A stretch of 64,000 nt of DNA, from positions 839,143 to 903,142 of the forward strand of contig JAODUP010000321.1 in NCBI GenBank assembly GCA_025642065.1, in the 5' to 3' direction. The stretch comes from Paralvinella palmiformis. Lineage: Eukaryota > Annelida > Polychaeta > Terebellida > Alvinellidae. Position numbers and translations under genes: made by a program. Shown here one piece after another: positions 10,997-22,322 of the stretch (positions are counted from its first letter, which is position 1; every line of letters starts with the position of its first letter). Under the pieces are notes generated by a model. It did no database searches, was not told the origin of the DNA, and worked only from the letters and a program-made list of their open reading frames with translations.

Positions 10997-11660
10997 TCAA
11001 ACGGCTACGTGGTCACCAAATACAGCTGTTAAAGCTCGCATCATTGCACTTTCAAAGTCTATCACCACAGTCAGAGGATCAGGTTCTTGCTGGAGCTCTG
11101 AACACTTGACGATGGCACGTAGCAGGTTCTTGTAGGGATCTTGTGACTTGCGTTGCAGGAGAGCGTAGATTGCGGAGCCAGCAGTGTTGCGAAGAGGGCA
11201 GCGTATTATGTAGAGTTGACACAGACCATGAGGAGCAACAGCTTGATTGCCGTCCATGTACCATGTCTTAGCTGTTGAAGTTTGAGCCCATTCACCATCG
11301 ATAATTAGATCTTGAAGGGAATCTGGTTCTGCAGGAATGCGGCCAAGTTTCTGGTTACGGAAAGTCCACTTAACAGACTCTTCTGTGCCGATGTGGACCC
11401 TAGCAGAAACGTCTACTTTACTGCTGACTTGAGACACAATCTGGCGGGGTTTGTCGAAACTCTGCTGTTTCATCCGGGATCGGCACTTGGTGGCTACCAT
11501 TATATTTTCACATGGATCATGGTTGTGACTAGTCACTAACTTGGGGTCATCAAGATCAAGAGTCAGAATTGCTTTGTGAAGCTTGGTTATCTGCTTGATA
11601 TAGATGAAACCACTTAGAAGTATCTTCTGACCATCTTTGTTGCTAGTAATAATCTTTGAC
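10997..11660 (-). pseudogene. FLYWCH-MULE (Mutator-like) transposase fragment
   Basis: Reading leftward from about 11660, the frame opens with a FLYWCH-like zinc-binding remnant: SNKDGQKILLSGFIYIKQ, a shortened middle lacking the W and C residues, then the closing HNHDP (about 11520). The first Met of the open frame (11536) lies inside this domain, so it is not the true start. A linker follows with RIPAEPDSLQDL, then the start of the MULE DDE domain: TWYMDGNQAVAPHGLCQLYI, SAIYALLQRKSQDPYKNLL and VVIDFESAMMRAL, which carries the second Asp. It stops at 10997, before the expected C-H-F/Glu part, so the protein is truncated at both ends. Mutator-like elements move by cut and paste. Confidence 0.82.
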
Positions 11661-11664
11661 TGTC

Positions 11665-12095
11665 ACAGGAATCACTGAATTCATTCAATCAGTTTGCGTT
11701 ATTTATAATAAAACTTGTGTTTGAACTACTTGCTTTACAAAGAGCATTTTAAATTATGGTGTTATGTAAAGATGGAATCCAATTATCTACTGATCTATAC
11801 TATAAAGGGAAGCCACATCTTCAGAGGGATTCATAGAATTACCAAATTACATGTAACTGTAAACGAACAGTCATGGAAGCCAGGTAATTATCAATTTCTT
11901 GTAATCAGTCAAGTACTAATTGGGGAAGCTACACTATTTAGAGAAGCTACAATAATTAGGGAAGCTACATTTTTAGAAGTACATGTATACATAAAAGCTA
12001 ATTACCTTATTGCCAAATTACAGTTTGCTTTACCTCAAACAATATTAAAATAAACATTATAAAGAAAATCAACTTTTTTCCTACATCCGTCATAC
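11665..12095. other. No gene; small triplicated motif
   Basis: The open frame 11715-12053 (+) includes three copies of gaagctac(a) at about 11926-11972, giving REAT-like peptide repeats. Codon usage is very AT-rich and no family is recognised, so I do not call it a gene. Confidence 0.4.
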
Positions 12096-12157
12096 ACGCA
12101 CACGCAGGCACACACACACGTATGCACGCACGCACACACAGAGCGAGAGAGAGAGAG
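12096..12157 (+). repeat. (CA)n-(GA)n microsatellite
   Basis: Imperfect CA/CG repeats followed by a short GA tract. Confidence 0.85.
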
Positions 12158-12572
12158 TCTCCTAAAGATCTTAAAAAGTTTATCACAAACAGAACTTGAT
12201 TAAAGCGTCAATCGCCCAAAACACAAAAATCTCAACCCACCGTTACCATGTTTGTAAAGTAATGAGATATCTAAATATCAGTTGTCAAATGGCAAACTAC
12301 GACTAAAACACACCTGTACAAACATATTAATTCTATTCAATTATCGTTGGGATGTTTTCTAAACAACGGGTCACAAGAAGAAAAAAGATATTAATATAAC
12401 ATATCTCCTTTGTTAAAAAGAACTAACGGATTAAGTACGTGACTTCCTATTGACAATTGTGTATGTAAACCTCGAGTAATATGGTAACGTTAGATTAGGC
12501 CATGCTAAACACAAGCAAGCAAACGTTATACATTCTATAAAATCTGATGAAGACTTGAATAGGTCGAAACTG

Positions 12573-13399
12573 GTCGTTGCTATTGGGTTGAGTCGTGTTG
12601 TATGTTGCTATTGGGTTGAGTCGTGTTGTATGTTGCTATTGGGTTGAGTCGTGTTGTATGTTGCTATTGGGTTGAGTCGTGTTGTATGTTGCTATTGGGT
12701 TGAGTCGTGTTGTATGTTGCTATTGGGTTGAGTCGTGTTGTATGTTGCTATTGGGTTGAGTCGTGTTGTATGTTGCTATTGGGTTGAGTCGTGTTGTATG
12801 TTGCTATTGGGTTGAGTCGTGTTGTATGTTGCTATTGGGTTGAGTCGTGTTGTATGTTGCTATTGGGTTGAGTCGTGTTGTATCGTTGCTATTGGGTTGA
12901 GTCGTGTTGTATCGTTGCTATTGGGTTGAGTCGTGTTGTATCGTTGCTATTGGGTTGAGTCGTGTTGTATCGTTGCTATTGGGTTGAGTCGTGTTGTATC
13001 GTTGCTATTGGGTTGAGTCGTGTTGTATCGTTGCTATTGGGTTGAGTCGTGTTGTATCGTTGCTATTGGGTTGAGTCGTGTTGTATCGTTGCTATTGGGT
13101 TGAGTCGTGTTGTATGTTGCTATTGGGTTGAGTCGTGTTGTATCGTTGCTATTGGGTTGAGTCGTGTTGTATCGTTGCTATTGGGTTGAGTCGTGTTGTA
13201 CATTGGGTTGAGTCGTGTTGTATCGTTGCTATTGGGTTGAGTCGTGTTGTATCGTTGCTATTGGGTTGAGTCGTGTTGTATCGTTGCTATTGGGTTGAGT
13301 CGTGTTGTATCGTTGCTATTGGGTTGAGTCGTGTTGTATCGTTGCTATTGGGTTGAGTCGTGTTGTATCGTTGCTATTGGGTTGAGTCGTGTTGTATCG
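12573..13399 (+). repeat. 28/29-bp minisatellite
   Basis: About 29 head-to-tail copies of gttgctattgggttgagtcg plus tgttgtat, nearly identical. About the first dozen junctions read gtatgttgc (28-bp unit), while most later units carry an extra c (gtatcgttgc, 29 bp). One reversion to the short type occurs near 13110 and one truncated unit near 13200. The unit length is not a multiple of three and there is no conserved frame. Units are contiguous with no spacers, so it is not CRISPR. Confidence 0.97.
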
Positions 13400-13627
13400 C
13401 TGCTATTAGTATTGGTATGAATTTATTCCGATTTATGCTTATATTATTCATATATTATTCATACTGTGTATTAATATTTTATTTTTCCATTTTAGGTTTA
13501 ATCTTTATTGATAATTTCTTGGACGTATTGTTCATCACAAAGTTTTTTTTGTTGTTTTGATGATAGTTTCTTGTTTATATTTAGATTATCCTCTTATGGA
13601 TTATGTTTTTCTTCTTAATTTGGATTG

Positions 13628-13729
13628 GTGAGACATTACACATGTCTCAGCAAAAAAAGTCGCCATTCACGGTTCGAGATTCTCTGTGCCTTATTATACA
13701 CAGCTAAAACACAACACATACGAACACAT

Positions 13730-13738
<9 letters not shown>
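13628..13738 (+). repeat. Repeat X tail copy ending in CA microsatellite
   Basis: gtgagacattacacatgtct, ttcacggttcgagattctct and ttattatacacagctaaaac occur in the same order as at 3705-3842 and 63548-63645. The copy runs straight into a CA tract. Confidence 0.75.
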
Positions 13739-13823
<85 letters not shown>

Positions 13824-13841
13824 TCTCTATTTATTTCTCCC

Positions 13842-13880
<39 letters not shown>

Positions 13881-13882
13881 CT
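13734..13882 (+). repeat. (CA)n, (AT)n and (GT)n compound microsatellite
   Basis: An almost perfect CA tract of about 88 bp is followed by a 20-bp linker, an AT run at about 13843-13862 and a GT run. The Thr-His and Val-Cys open frames over it are artefacts. Confidence 0.97.
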
Positions 13883-13959
13883 GTGCGTATTTGTGTTTTT
13901 ATCTGTTGTTTCTCTATGTATTGTTATGTTTATTTGTTTATTATTTAGGAGGACTATAT

Positions 13960-14382
13960 AATGATTTTATTGATACAATTCTTCTTTTCAACATTGTGTT
14001 AATTTAAACTTATAAATTGATGCAATGGTATAATGTTAATAATGTTAGTTGAGATTTAAAAACATTACAACTGTCGTAAGATAGTAATTATTGGCTGTCC
14101 TATATTTGCTTTTCTCCCTAGAAGTGATGAACAATGATCACGTTGTTCAATGTAAGTTTATTTCTTCATAACGGTACCTACACATTTGAACACGAGACAT
14201 TTGTAGATGGTCAATCTGCCAACACAATCGACTCAGCCACGACGGCTTCACATCTTCCTTCAATTATCTTTGTTGTTCGTCCTCTATCTGTCAACAAAAG
14301 GATGATGACCTGTTGATATTTAATGTTATCATTCAAACACCGATATCAGTCGGCAACAAATAAACATCTCATTTTTATCACG

Positions 14383-14420
<38 letters not shown>

Positions 14421-15675
14421 TGACCAGGATAAAGACCACGTCATAGACGTAACTTTATAAGTGACGATATTTTCCCTGTATATAACATTAATATGTTTAT
14501 TTGTGTGTTTTCGATGTTATAATTGAGTGTTTAATAATGGGTATGTATAGACGCACATCAAATATAATTATATCAGAAATAATTGATGAAACATCCTTAA
14601 ATTAAGACGTTGAAAATAATGTGTTGGATATTGGACAAATAATGATTCTGTTTGTTTATCTGTCTGCATCTCTTTCATCTTGTCTATATTTATTTCTTTG
14701 TCTCTGTATATTTGCCTGTATGTCTATTAGCGTATCTACCTCTTTATATGTCCCTGTCAGCCTTTTTGTACCTCTGGCTGTGGGTTACACAGTTTGTCTG
14801 TGCCCTTCTCTCTCTCTCCCCCTGTCTCTCCATCTCTCCTTCACCCCCCCCTCTATGTGTGTATGTGTGTCAAAGTTACTACAGTGGTTTTATATGTCGG
14901 GGTTGATATGTTTAACCTAATCCCTTTGTTAAAATTAGAATTAGCTCAAGTTTAATTGGTGTTAGGTTAGACCTGTATTTTGTGATCTAAACTCGATTCA
15001 ATTTTGGTTAAATGAATTTGCAGACATAACCCATTATTATGTGCCCATATAAAACGTCCAAAATGAGATATGTGAATAAATAACACAAGAATTATAATTT
15101 CCGGCAATAACATATGTGATATGATTAGTCCCATAAAAGTTATATTAACAATATCACCAGGACTAAGACCCATAACAAATAGTCATACTGGTCAAGAACT
15201 CATCAACAGAAAATTCTAAACTAATTCAGGTGTTGTTCATACGTGAAATAATGCGATTATGATTTAAATCGAATTATGCTTCACTTCATAGACTATTTTG
15301 TTACAGTAAAGGTACACATGAAATAAATCATATTTACTCTTTTCCCAGAGAAAATATTATTGTATCAGACAGATTGAAGTCCTGCTATAAGGAATATCAA
15401 ATGAAGTGATTGGTATTCTATGTCAGACGGGTATAGGTATATCAGTTAAAGTGTAAGGGAATGTTATTGCTGGTAATTTAATCGGTGACCGAATCAGGTG
15501 AATCAGTCCATCATCCTAGACTCCAGAGACTAATTAATGTCAAGTCAATCACGGACTAATATAACTGATTTGGGTAACAAAGATACTAGCATTATATAAA
15601 TAATGGCATTTTTAACATCCAGCTCATTCTAACTTTTCACATATATCTGAGTTAAACATTAATATATTTATAAAC
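13960..15675. other. AT-rich, no gene recognised
   Basis: This stretch contains a TA microsatellite at about 14387-14420 and a T/C-rich stretch at 14650-14870 that generates meaningless overlapping open frames. No mobile element motif was recognised. Confidence 0.5.
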
Positions 15676-15722
15676 CAATGCGGCCTTTCCAGAGAAAGGG
15701 CCGCCATTTAAAACTAGGTTAA
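15676..15722 (+). repeat. Partial copy of repeat K
   Basis: aaagggccgccatttaaaac followed by taggttaa resembles the second half of the K copy at 16490-16575 (gcgcccgccattagaact, aaggttcg). Confidence 0.4.
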
Positions 15723-15730
15723 ATTACGTT

Positions 15731-15732
<2 letters not shown>

Positions 15733-15769
<37 letters not shown>

Positions 15770-15789
15770 GTGTGTGTGTGTGTGTGTGT
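15733..15789 (+). repeat. (TA)n-(TG)n microsatellite
   Basis: A TA tract of about 34 bp is followed by TG repeats. Confidence 0.95.
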
Positions 15790-16195
15790 TTGTCATTGGG
15801 TGGGTGTGTTAATATATGTTGCATGATATTAGTCTTTGGTGTTCGTTAATATTATGACCAGATATTTGATGTCTCATTAACAATACAACGGCCGCCCGTC
15901 AGATAATAAGTCTTTGGATCTGGTCCACGTCTAGGTCTAGAGACTGAATCTTGTTTGTAATCCTGGATACATTCCAGATTGATAAATATCACCTGGACGT
16001 TACTCATCATTTAAGCGTCATTGTCTGGTCTATATAGAAGTATAGGTTCTAAGTAACCAGACTATTTACAATAATTAAATATCATATAAAGTTTATGTAA
16101 AATAGGCAAATAATCTAAATATATCTGCCTTGTTTTGGGATAATAAGTTTTCTTTTATGTTCTTTGTCTTAATTAATTGCCATAAGTTTCTAAGG

Positions 16196-16245
<50 letters not shown>
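16196..16245. repeat. (AT)n microsatellite
   Basis: An uninterrupted tract of about 48 bp. The open frame across it on the minus strand is not a gene. Confidence 0.95.
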
Positions 16246-16247
<2 letters not shown>

Positions 16248-16489
16248 ACAGATAGCTAACACACATGACCGAGAATGTTAAGTATAAATATCTGATGAAG
16301 TGGGAACAAACATTCAAGGTGAAACAGACAGATATAGAAATATGAATATGCTTCATATGAGATACTCTATTAAATGCCTATCTGACTGATGTATCGTCAT
16401 GAATGATAAGAATGATGATTTTGGAGCTAATCAATATTAATCTTGATGACTCTTCCAGGTAAATGTCATCTTATTTAATAGTAATGGAT

Positions 16490-16575
16490 GGATCTCGATT
16501 GTAGGGTGCCCTAGAGGTAAAGGGCGTCCTTCGTTTGAAGTGCGCCCGCCATTAGAACTAAGGTTCGTCATTGTT
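16490..16575 (+). mobile_element. Repeat K, decayed tRNA-like element
   Basis: gattgtagggtgccctagag, ggcgtccttcgtttgaagtg, cgccattagaactaaggttcg. The segment ctagaggtaaagggcg resembles box A and aaggttcg(tcatt) a damaged box B about 45 bp later, so it may be the head of an old tRNA-derived SINE. An inverted, diverged copy lies at 18168-18252. Confidence 0.45.
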
Positions 16576-17277
16576 GGTGTGCTCTATATTAAAAAAGAGA
16601 CTCCTAAATCATATTCGCAACAGTTTCTATGATTTTTTAAGATAGGTGAGTTACTGTGTTATGTCATAGAGTCAAAATGAGCGCAATGCCCAGTGAAGGA
16701 ATAAGAACATGATATTTCCCGGCCACGAAATGTGCGCTCTGTGATGACCGAAAGCGTTGGATTATTCAATTGGAGTCTCCGCGCTCTGGTATATATGATC
16801 TCCCGATTCTATACACTGTATGTTTAGGTTTATTAATATGTCTTTTGTTAATTCTATTTCTGATCTTTTGATCCTATGTAAGCAAAATGAATAGTTTAAG
16901 ATAGAACGAGACCACCCGGTTGGCGCCGTTAAAACGAAGTTCCGAAACTGGGCATTTATCAGCTAAGCTGGAAAGGATACATACACTTCCAAAATCGTGT
17001 TCTGTTAATAAATTATACAAAATAAATAGTGATCAAGAGTACTAGTATTTTGTTGTCAAGTTTTCCAGGTTTTGTTGTGGCTCAACTGACACCCTCGGTT
17101 GATAAATACAGCGATGACCATTTGCATTTCTGCTTGCCTTTATTGGCTAATATAACCCGAGTTTGCATTCATTATTAGTAAATGTGAAGTAAAAAAGTTG
17201 GAGGTGGGAGTTGTTCAATGAGACAAGTGAGGGTAATCCTAATTACAAAACAGACAATCGTAATTACGATTAATAAC
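16576..17277. other. No gene recognised
   Basis: A short stretch at about 16905-16975 (ccggttggcgccgttaaaac) looks faintly like repeat K. Otherwise it is anonymous. Confidence 0.4.
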
Positions 17278-17594
17278 GAGCCGTGATAGCGCAGTGAGTT
17301 AGAGCGTAGAACTCGTAACCGAACGGTCACGGGTTCGAGGCTCCGTGAGCTGCACTGCTGTCACGTGGCGACTGGTTCACTCATCCATAAAAAATGAGTA
17401 TCTGACAGGATGCGATGGCATGTGTTTGAGTAATGGTTTGCGCCTATAATGGCAGCATGCGTTGTATGCTCCCTTGGGAGTTGAGATATGTGCTGGGTGG
17501 ATACAGGTCTGATTCAGGGATGTAAAGCGCCTTAGAGCAGTTTCTACCTGAATAGGGCGCTATATAAATATCACATACTATTATTATTATAATT
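17278..17594 (+). mobile_element. Full-length tRNA-derived SINE with LINE-like tail
   Basis: The head at 17278-17350 has box A (atagcgcagtgagttagag) and box B (gggttcgaggctcc), about 35 bp apart. A unique body of about 170 bp follows. The 3' end then reads gtaaagcgccttagagcag ... tagggcgctatataaat and finishes in ATT repeats at about 17580-17592. The head is SINE-like rather than a tRNA gene because the stems are incomplete and a body follows. The terminal agcgcct...agggcg...ATT block matches the L2-like LINE tails at 6058-6140 and 19205-19290, as expected if the LINE's enzyme mobilised it. It is comparatively well preserved. Confidence 0.85.
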
Positions 17595-17737
17595 AACCAA
17601 AGAGACAACGAACAATAACTTTCTTAATTATGGTTACACTCACATTTGGGTCTGTTCTGATTGTAGCTTTGGCATCTCGCCTGTTCTTGAGACTCGCATC
17701 AAAATACTATGGATGCTAATATTATACAAAACAAATA

Positions 17738-17742
<5 letters not shown>

Positions 17743-17775
<33 letters not shown>
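17743..17775. repeat. (AT)n microsatellite
   Basis: A simple AT tract of about 33 bp. Confidence 0.95.
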
Positions 17776-17777
<2 letters not shown>

Positions 17778-18167
17778 CCCCATCTTGAGAGAGATGAAGG
17801 AAACACCACCCTGGCATATTCCTGGCATAACATAATAAAAGCATTGTATGGCTTACAGTGTGTCATCGCAAATCAGAAACAATTTACAACGATTCGAGTA
17901 AAGTCGATAACTGTTAGAAATACAAATCTGGAACGATTATCCAAACTCGTCAGCTGAGCCTAGGCATGATAACCCTACAACATATTTGACGGATATTGAG
18001 ATCGTAGTAATTTATCAAGCCACGTGTCTCAAAAATTAAGTGAACTAAGTCCTCAAAGCTGAAACCTATTCATTTTATCAGTTCAAACACTTGTTATTTT
18101 AAATAATACCTACAAACCTCCTTAAATCGTCCATATTCTGTTGGTGTTTAAGGCAGATAATAATCTG

Positions 18168-18252
18168 TCGTGCTAGCCACCTGGCGGCCAACACATCGCA
18201 CTTCAAAGGAAGGACGTCACTTGTTTCTAGGGCGCCCTACAACCGAGTTCCG
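18168..18252 (-). mobile_element. Repeat K, inverted copy
   Basis: The reverse complement reads ggttgtagggcgccctagaa, gacgtccttcctttgaagtg, aligning with 16495-16545. It forms a widely spaced inverted pair with that copy. Confidence 0.45.
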
Positions 18253-18819
18253 TCCCTTACTGTTTAAAGCCGCAGTTTTATTCATATTCCAAAAGAGAAG
18301 ATAAAACTAACATCTAAAATCAACTTCTATCATGTTTAGTCTCGGATACCATTTTTCACGTAAACTAAATATCGTCAATCTTATCAGATTATTTGTTTAC
18401 CTGTAATCTTATCACGATGGACGTTATCTATTTGAATGTTATTATTTTCTTACCAATTTGTCTAATTTAAGTATATAATGTTTATGAAGTGGCATGTTAA
18501 TGGAATGAAAGAAAACCCAAGTTGAATGTCAAATTATTATATTTCAGTGACAGTTATTTGCATATAAATATGTAAATAGGTGACTTGCTTCATTTATTTC
18601 ATCTCACCGACTTGTTGTTAATATTTCAGTATTTATTATCTTGGTAATTTTCATTGCTTTCATATTAAATTATTGGCTACCGCTGTAATATCCAAAAGTA
18701 AACGTAATATTTAAGGATAAATATGTTTATTGAGTTCGCATTCAAATACTATATACAGTGTCTAATAATTCTTTTGTATAATTTATAGGTTCGAAATTCC
18801 TCATAATATTATATTTTAT

Positions 18820-18972
18820 GAGAGCTGTGGCATCAAATGGTACATTTTGTATTTGATTCCGCTTTCGATATGTAGCTTACATGCAAATGCTTCTCTTTTT
18901 CGTGTACAAAAAGTGGATTATCTTGGTCTTTAAAACTAATGAGTAGCCAAGAATTGTTATAAATGTTTACGG

Positions 18973-19011
<39 letters not shown>

Positions 19012-19080
19012 ATATGTTTATATAGGTATATGTACATGTATGTTTAGGTTTATATATGTTAGGTTCATATATGTATATTA
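18820..19080 (+). repeat. Diverged partial copy of repeat X
   Basis: gagagctgtggcatcaaatgg, ccgctttcgatatgtagctt, catgcaaatgcttctctttt and aatgagtagcc parallel the central part of X (gagctgtggtatcaaatgg, ccgctttttgtacgtagcct, catgtagccgctttcct, gatgagtagacc). An AT microsatellite fills about 18978-19009, and the 'gtttaggtttatatatg' stretch follows as in other copies. Confidence 0.6.
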
Positions 19081-19389
19081 TAATTTAATGCAGTAAGCAG
19101 CATTGACTGATCACTCTGCACATTATTGACTGTCAACATGTTGTTTCATTATTGACACGGATAAAAGTTATATTATTAGATAGGTGAATATCTCAGGATC
19201 ACACTTAATAATAATAATAATAATAATAATAATACAATATTTAATAAAACGCCCTTACCAGTCAAAGGCGCTGTACAAATAATATGTAATATAATAATAT
19301 CCCAAATAATATGTCTGTAAAATATCCTATAAGAGATTTAAAACATAATTATTTATCGGTGAAAACAATCTTGAACAAGTGTGGTTTTT

Positions 19390-20445
19390 AGAATAGATTT
19401 AAAGGTTTCAAGAGACGACACTAAATGCACAATTACCATATGACTTGAACCGAGACACTGGCAACTGCAATAGTTTCTGATTGGAAGACCTGAGTTTTCG
19501 GAATGACTTTCTAATGGAAACCAGTTCACACAAGTATTCTGGCGCCATATCATTAATAGATTTATAAGTTATTAACACAATCTTGAAATGGATACGCTGT
19601 ATAACAGGTAGCCATATTAGTTTTTGAAGAATTGGAGTGATATGATCATATTTTCTAGTATTTGTTACAATGCGAGCTGCACTATTTTGAAATCGCTAAA
19701 GGCGATTAATGTTATAATCAGATATGCCATATAACAGGGAGTTACAATAGTCTATACGAGCTGTAACAAAGGCATGGACTACAGTTAAAAGTGATTCTTG
19801 TGTCAAGAATGCTTTTAAACAGTAGATGTTCTTAAGATGGTAGTAAGCAGCTCGGCATACTGATGTGACATTTTCATACATGTTAATACACTGGTCAAAA
19901 ATAACTCCTAGATTTTTTACTGACTCATTAGGCGTAATCGAAGATGAACCCATATTTATTTTATTATCATTTAGTTTTAGAAGATTTTGAGTCATCCATA
20001 GCCGAATATCAGTAATACAATTTTCTAAATTCTTCAAGGAAGAGGATAAATTTAACTCATTATCAGGATCCAGTGATATATACAGCTGTGTGTCATCAGC
20101 ATACACGTAATATGTAAGCCCATATTGCTGCGAAATGATCCCAAGAGGACGGGTATACATTGTAAAAACCAGACGACCAAGAACTGAAGCATGTGGTACA
20201 CCAGATAACAAACACTGAACGTCAGATAAAATACCCTGAACAGACACTCTCTGGGAGCGTTGTTCCAGGTAGGATCTAAACCATTCAAGTACTCTACCTG
20301 ACAGACCAAACATGTCTTTTAACCTAGAGAAAAGTACATTATGTTCAACTGTATCAAATGCAGCAGACATGTCCAGAAGAACAAGTATTACTGGCTTACC
20401 TTGATCAATTGACATCATAATATCATTTTTCACCCGAACCAAGGC
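19390..20445 (-). pseudogene. LINE reverse transcriptase and C-terminal domain
   Basis: A 248-codon open frame (20442-19696) starts inside the RT: ILVLLDMSAAFDTVEHNVL, then WFRSYLEQRSQRVSVQ, LLSGVPHASVLGRLVFTMYT, YYVYADDTQLYISL (catalytic YADD intact), NLLKLNDNKINM, NLGVIFDQCINM, and ARIDYCNSLLYGISDY. A TAG interrupts NRL*RFQNSAARIVT. The frame then continues through the conserved tail KYDHITPILQKLIWLPV, HFKIVLITYKSINDMAPEYL and LRSSNQKLLQLPVSRFKSYG. A shift follows before the last FKSILKTTLVQDCF. GVPQGS has become GVPHAS and GPL has become GRL. The gene is dead but young enough to align throughout. Confidence 0.88.
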
Positions 20446-20459
20446 TGTTTCAGTGCTGT

Positions 20460-21173
20460 GACCACTTTTATAGGCAGAGTGTAGTGATTAATTAAGGTTA
20501 TAATTGATTAAATATTTACTTAGATGGAAAGCAACTGCCCTTTCTATAACTTTAGATAAAATATCTAAGATGTGACCATGTCTGTGTGTTCTTTCGTGGA
20601 CATGCTGCCTGAGATTGGCAGATATAAGAATGTCAACCAGCTGTTTGGTATCTGCATTCTTCTAGCAATCCTAATGTATATTGAAATCACTTAAGATCAA
20701 CAGATGGTCATTGTTGGTAGCAAGGGAGTCAACAAATTCCGAAAAATCCTTGAAGAAATATGCTGCTTTCAGGCCATTTTTCTTAGTGGGGTGTAATCGG
20801 TAGATAATAGCTACATGAAAACTTATCCCCCCCAGATATAAAAGTCAGTTGGTAATTTTCAAAAATACTTAGTCTGAAAGCGCAAATGGGTTTCACACTT
20901 CAAAGAATCATGGAGAAGAATTCCTACTCCCCCACCTTTCTTGTGCATCCGAGCTGCATGATTGAATGCATATCCAGCTGGAGTCACATCATCAACATGC
21001 ACTATTTGAGGGATTTGTATCCCTAGGCGAGTCAGAGAAATATATGCTGGACAATACTGATCTTGCAGAGGACTGATATTCTGGTATACGATAGCAAGGG
21101 CTGTAGCAGTACACGTGATCAATACGTTGTAATTAGATGATTCTAGTGTAATAATAGGGACACTGAATCCCAC
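20460..21173 (-). pseudogene. LINE APE-type endonuclease remnant, deleted before RT
   Basis: About 21040-20859 reads QIVHVDDVTPAGYAFNHAAR and MHKKGGGVGILLHDSLKC, typical of the endonuclease of L2-like elements. Further left, in broken frames, are FHVAIIYRLHP, FFKDFSEFVDSLATNNDHLL and LSDFNIH (the GDFN.H motif with Gly changed to Ser). The sequence then jumps from RHGHILDIL (the HxLD motif region) straight to SKVIERAVAFHLSKYL, the beginning of RT. Roughly 200-300 residues are therefore missing. Confidence 0.75.
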
Positions 21174-21188
21174 ACACGACAGGTATTA

Positions 21189-22252
21189 GTGAATCCAGTT
21201 CTATGTTATGTTGCCCATGCGTTGGATAATTCATCTACTCAACATGTGAGCAACTGTTGTGTTCAATTTTATACCGTTGAGGAACTAAGTCTAGCAAAAG
21301 ACATGCTATGGGATATAGTTGATCCACAGATAATGGGTCACCATAAGAAGAGAATAAATCGTTCTACCTGATCAAAAGAAGAGGCTTTAGCCTAAGACAT
21401 TTCAGATGCCCTAAAGAAGCTGGATGCAGCGGGTGCCACACCTGCTGTAACAGTTGATCGAATTTGAATTAATATAATACCGACATTCACACCAGCTGAA
21501 ACTGATTTGATATCTATGTGTCAGAAGTTAGTGGCCATGGAGGCACGTTTGAAGTAATTTGAAGAGACTCTCAGTGATAATTGTATACGCACTATAACAA
21601 TTCAGGACAAGGTTAACAACATGACGAACTATGCCAACGCAGTACAAACTATGGCTCCTCCTACGCACCCACATCTCCGGCTAGCAGATTGGCCTGCTTC
21701 AGCGAGAAAGGGGGCTGGTGGACACCTGGATGTGCTCCACGTGGGACAAGAGTCAGAAACCGACACTCGTTAGAAGCAAATAAAACCGTAACGACAGCCG
21801 CCCCTTTGTCCCATGTGAACTCTGACGAGGCCCAAACATGGCACCACGTGACGCCCGTCACCAGCAAGCCGGACGCAGTAGTCAGTTACAGCGCACACAT
21901 AGTGAGATTTCCATCAACTCTCTGCAGTTTATTCGTTCATCTAACTTTGTATTACCCGCAGCACAGATGAAGAATCCATGTCGCCGTGTTAAAGCCGTAG
22001 TGAGATATATTTATCTTCCGAGTTAATAACGAATCTTCTATGGATACTGTCAAGCAATACATGAACAATACAAATGTTGATGTTCGTGATATAGAACGGA
22101 AATCGAATGACGAATCTATCTATAATAGCTTTCATGTATGTTTTAAAGTTTCCGATCTGGAACAAGTGTTACAGTCAGACTTCTGGCCTGCTTATGTTAA
22201 TGTAAGAGGCTACTACCTGCCAATGAGTCAACATGTTCAATCACGGAATTGA
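21189..22252 (+). pseudogene. Non-LTR ORF1 protein remnant
   Basis: The start region (21189-21371) reads VLCYVAHALDNSSTQHVSN, FYTVEELSLAKDMLWDIVDP and then basic residues. Next comes SDALKKLDAAGATPAVTVD, a heptad-like segment (DLISMCQKLVAMEARLK) and a Pro/Ser-rich linker with elevated GC (21650-21900). The C-terminal part (22040-22252) reads MDTVKQYMNNTNVDVRDIER, FHVCFKVSDLEQVL, then SDFWPAYVNVRGYY, which looks like the RNA-binding RRM-like fold with an FWP..V.VR motif found in ORF1 proteins of some invertebrate LINEs. At least six stops interrupt it. Confidence 0.6.
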
Positions 22253-22322
22253 AATTACATTTTTGTATATACACATACCCAATATGGCTAGTACAAACTT
22301 ATCTATTGCCTTGTAGACCGCA

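Larger units (their letters stand above)
19205..21178 (-). mobile_element. L2/CR1-like LINE, internally deleted, minus strand
   Basis: The element reads leftward from about 21178 and ends in tacagcgcctttgactgg, aagggcgttttatta and an ATT tail (19207-19232 on the plus strand). It contains a partial endonuclease, an RT domain with YADD and a C-terminal domain. The 5' end is truncated and the part between endonuclease and RT is deleted. The RT sequence style (SAAFDTVEH, GV..SVLG, YADDTQLY, LGVIFD, CRAAYYHL, DYCNSLLYG) places it in the L2/CR1 group of non-LTR elements. Confidence 0.88.

Noticed and set aside
11715..12053. 112-codon open frame with REAT-like repeats
   Set aside because: AT-rich codons, a short DNA triplication explains the peptide repeat, and no family match.
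12573..13399. CRISPR-like regularly repeated array
   Set aside because: Units are contiguous with no unique spacers, and the sequence is clearly eukaryotic; it is a minisatellite.
17278..17350. tRNA gene
   Set aside because: Box A and box B are present but stems are incomplete and a SINE body and LINE-like tail follow.
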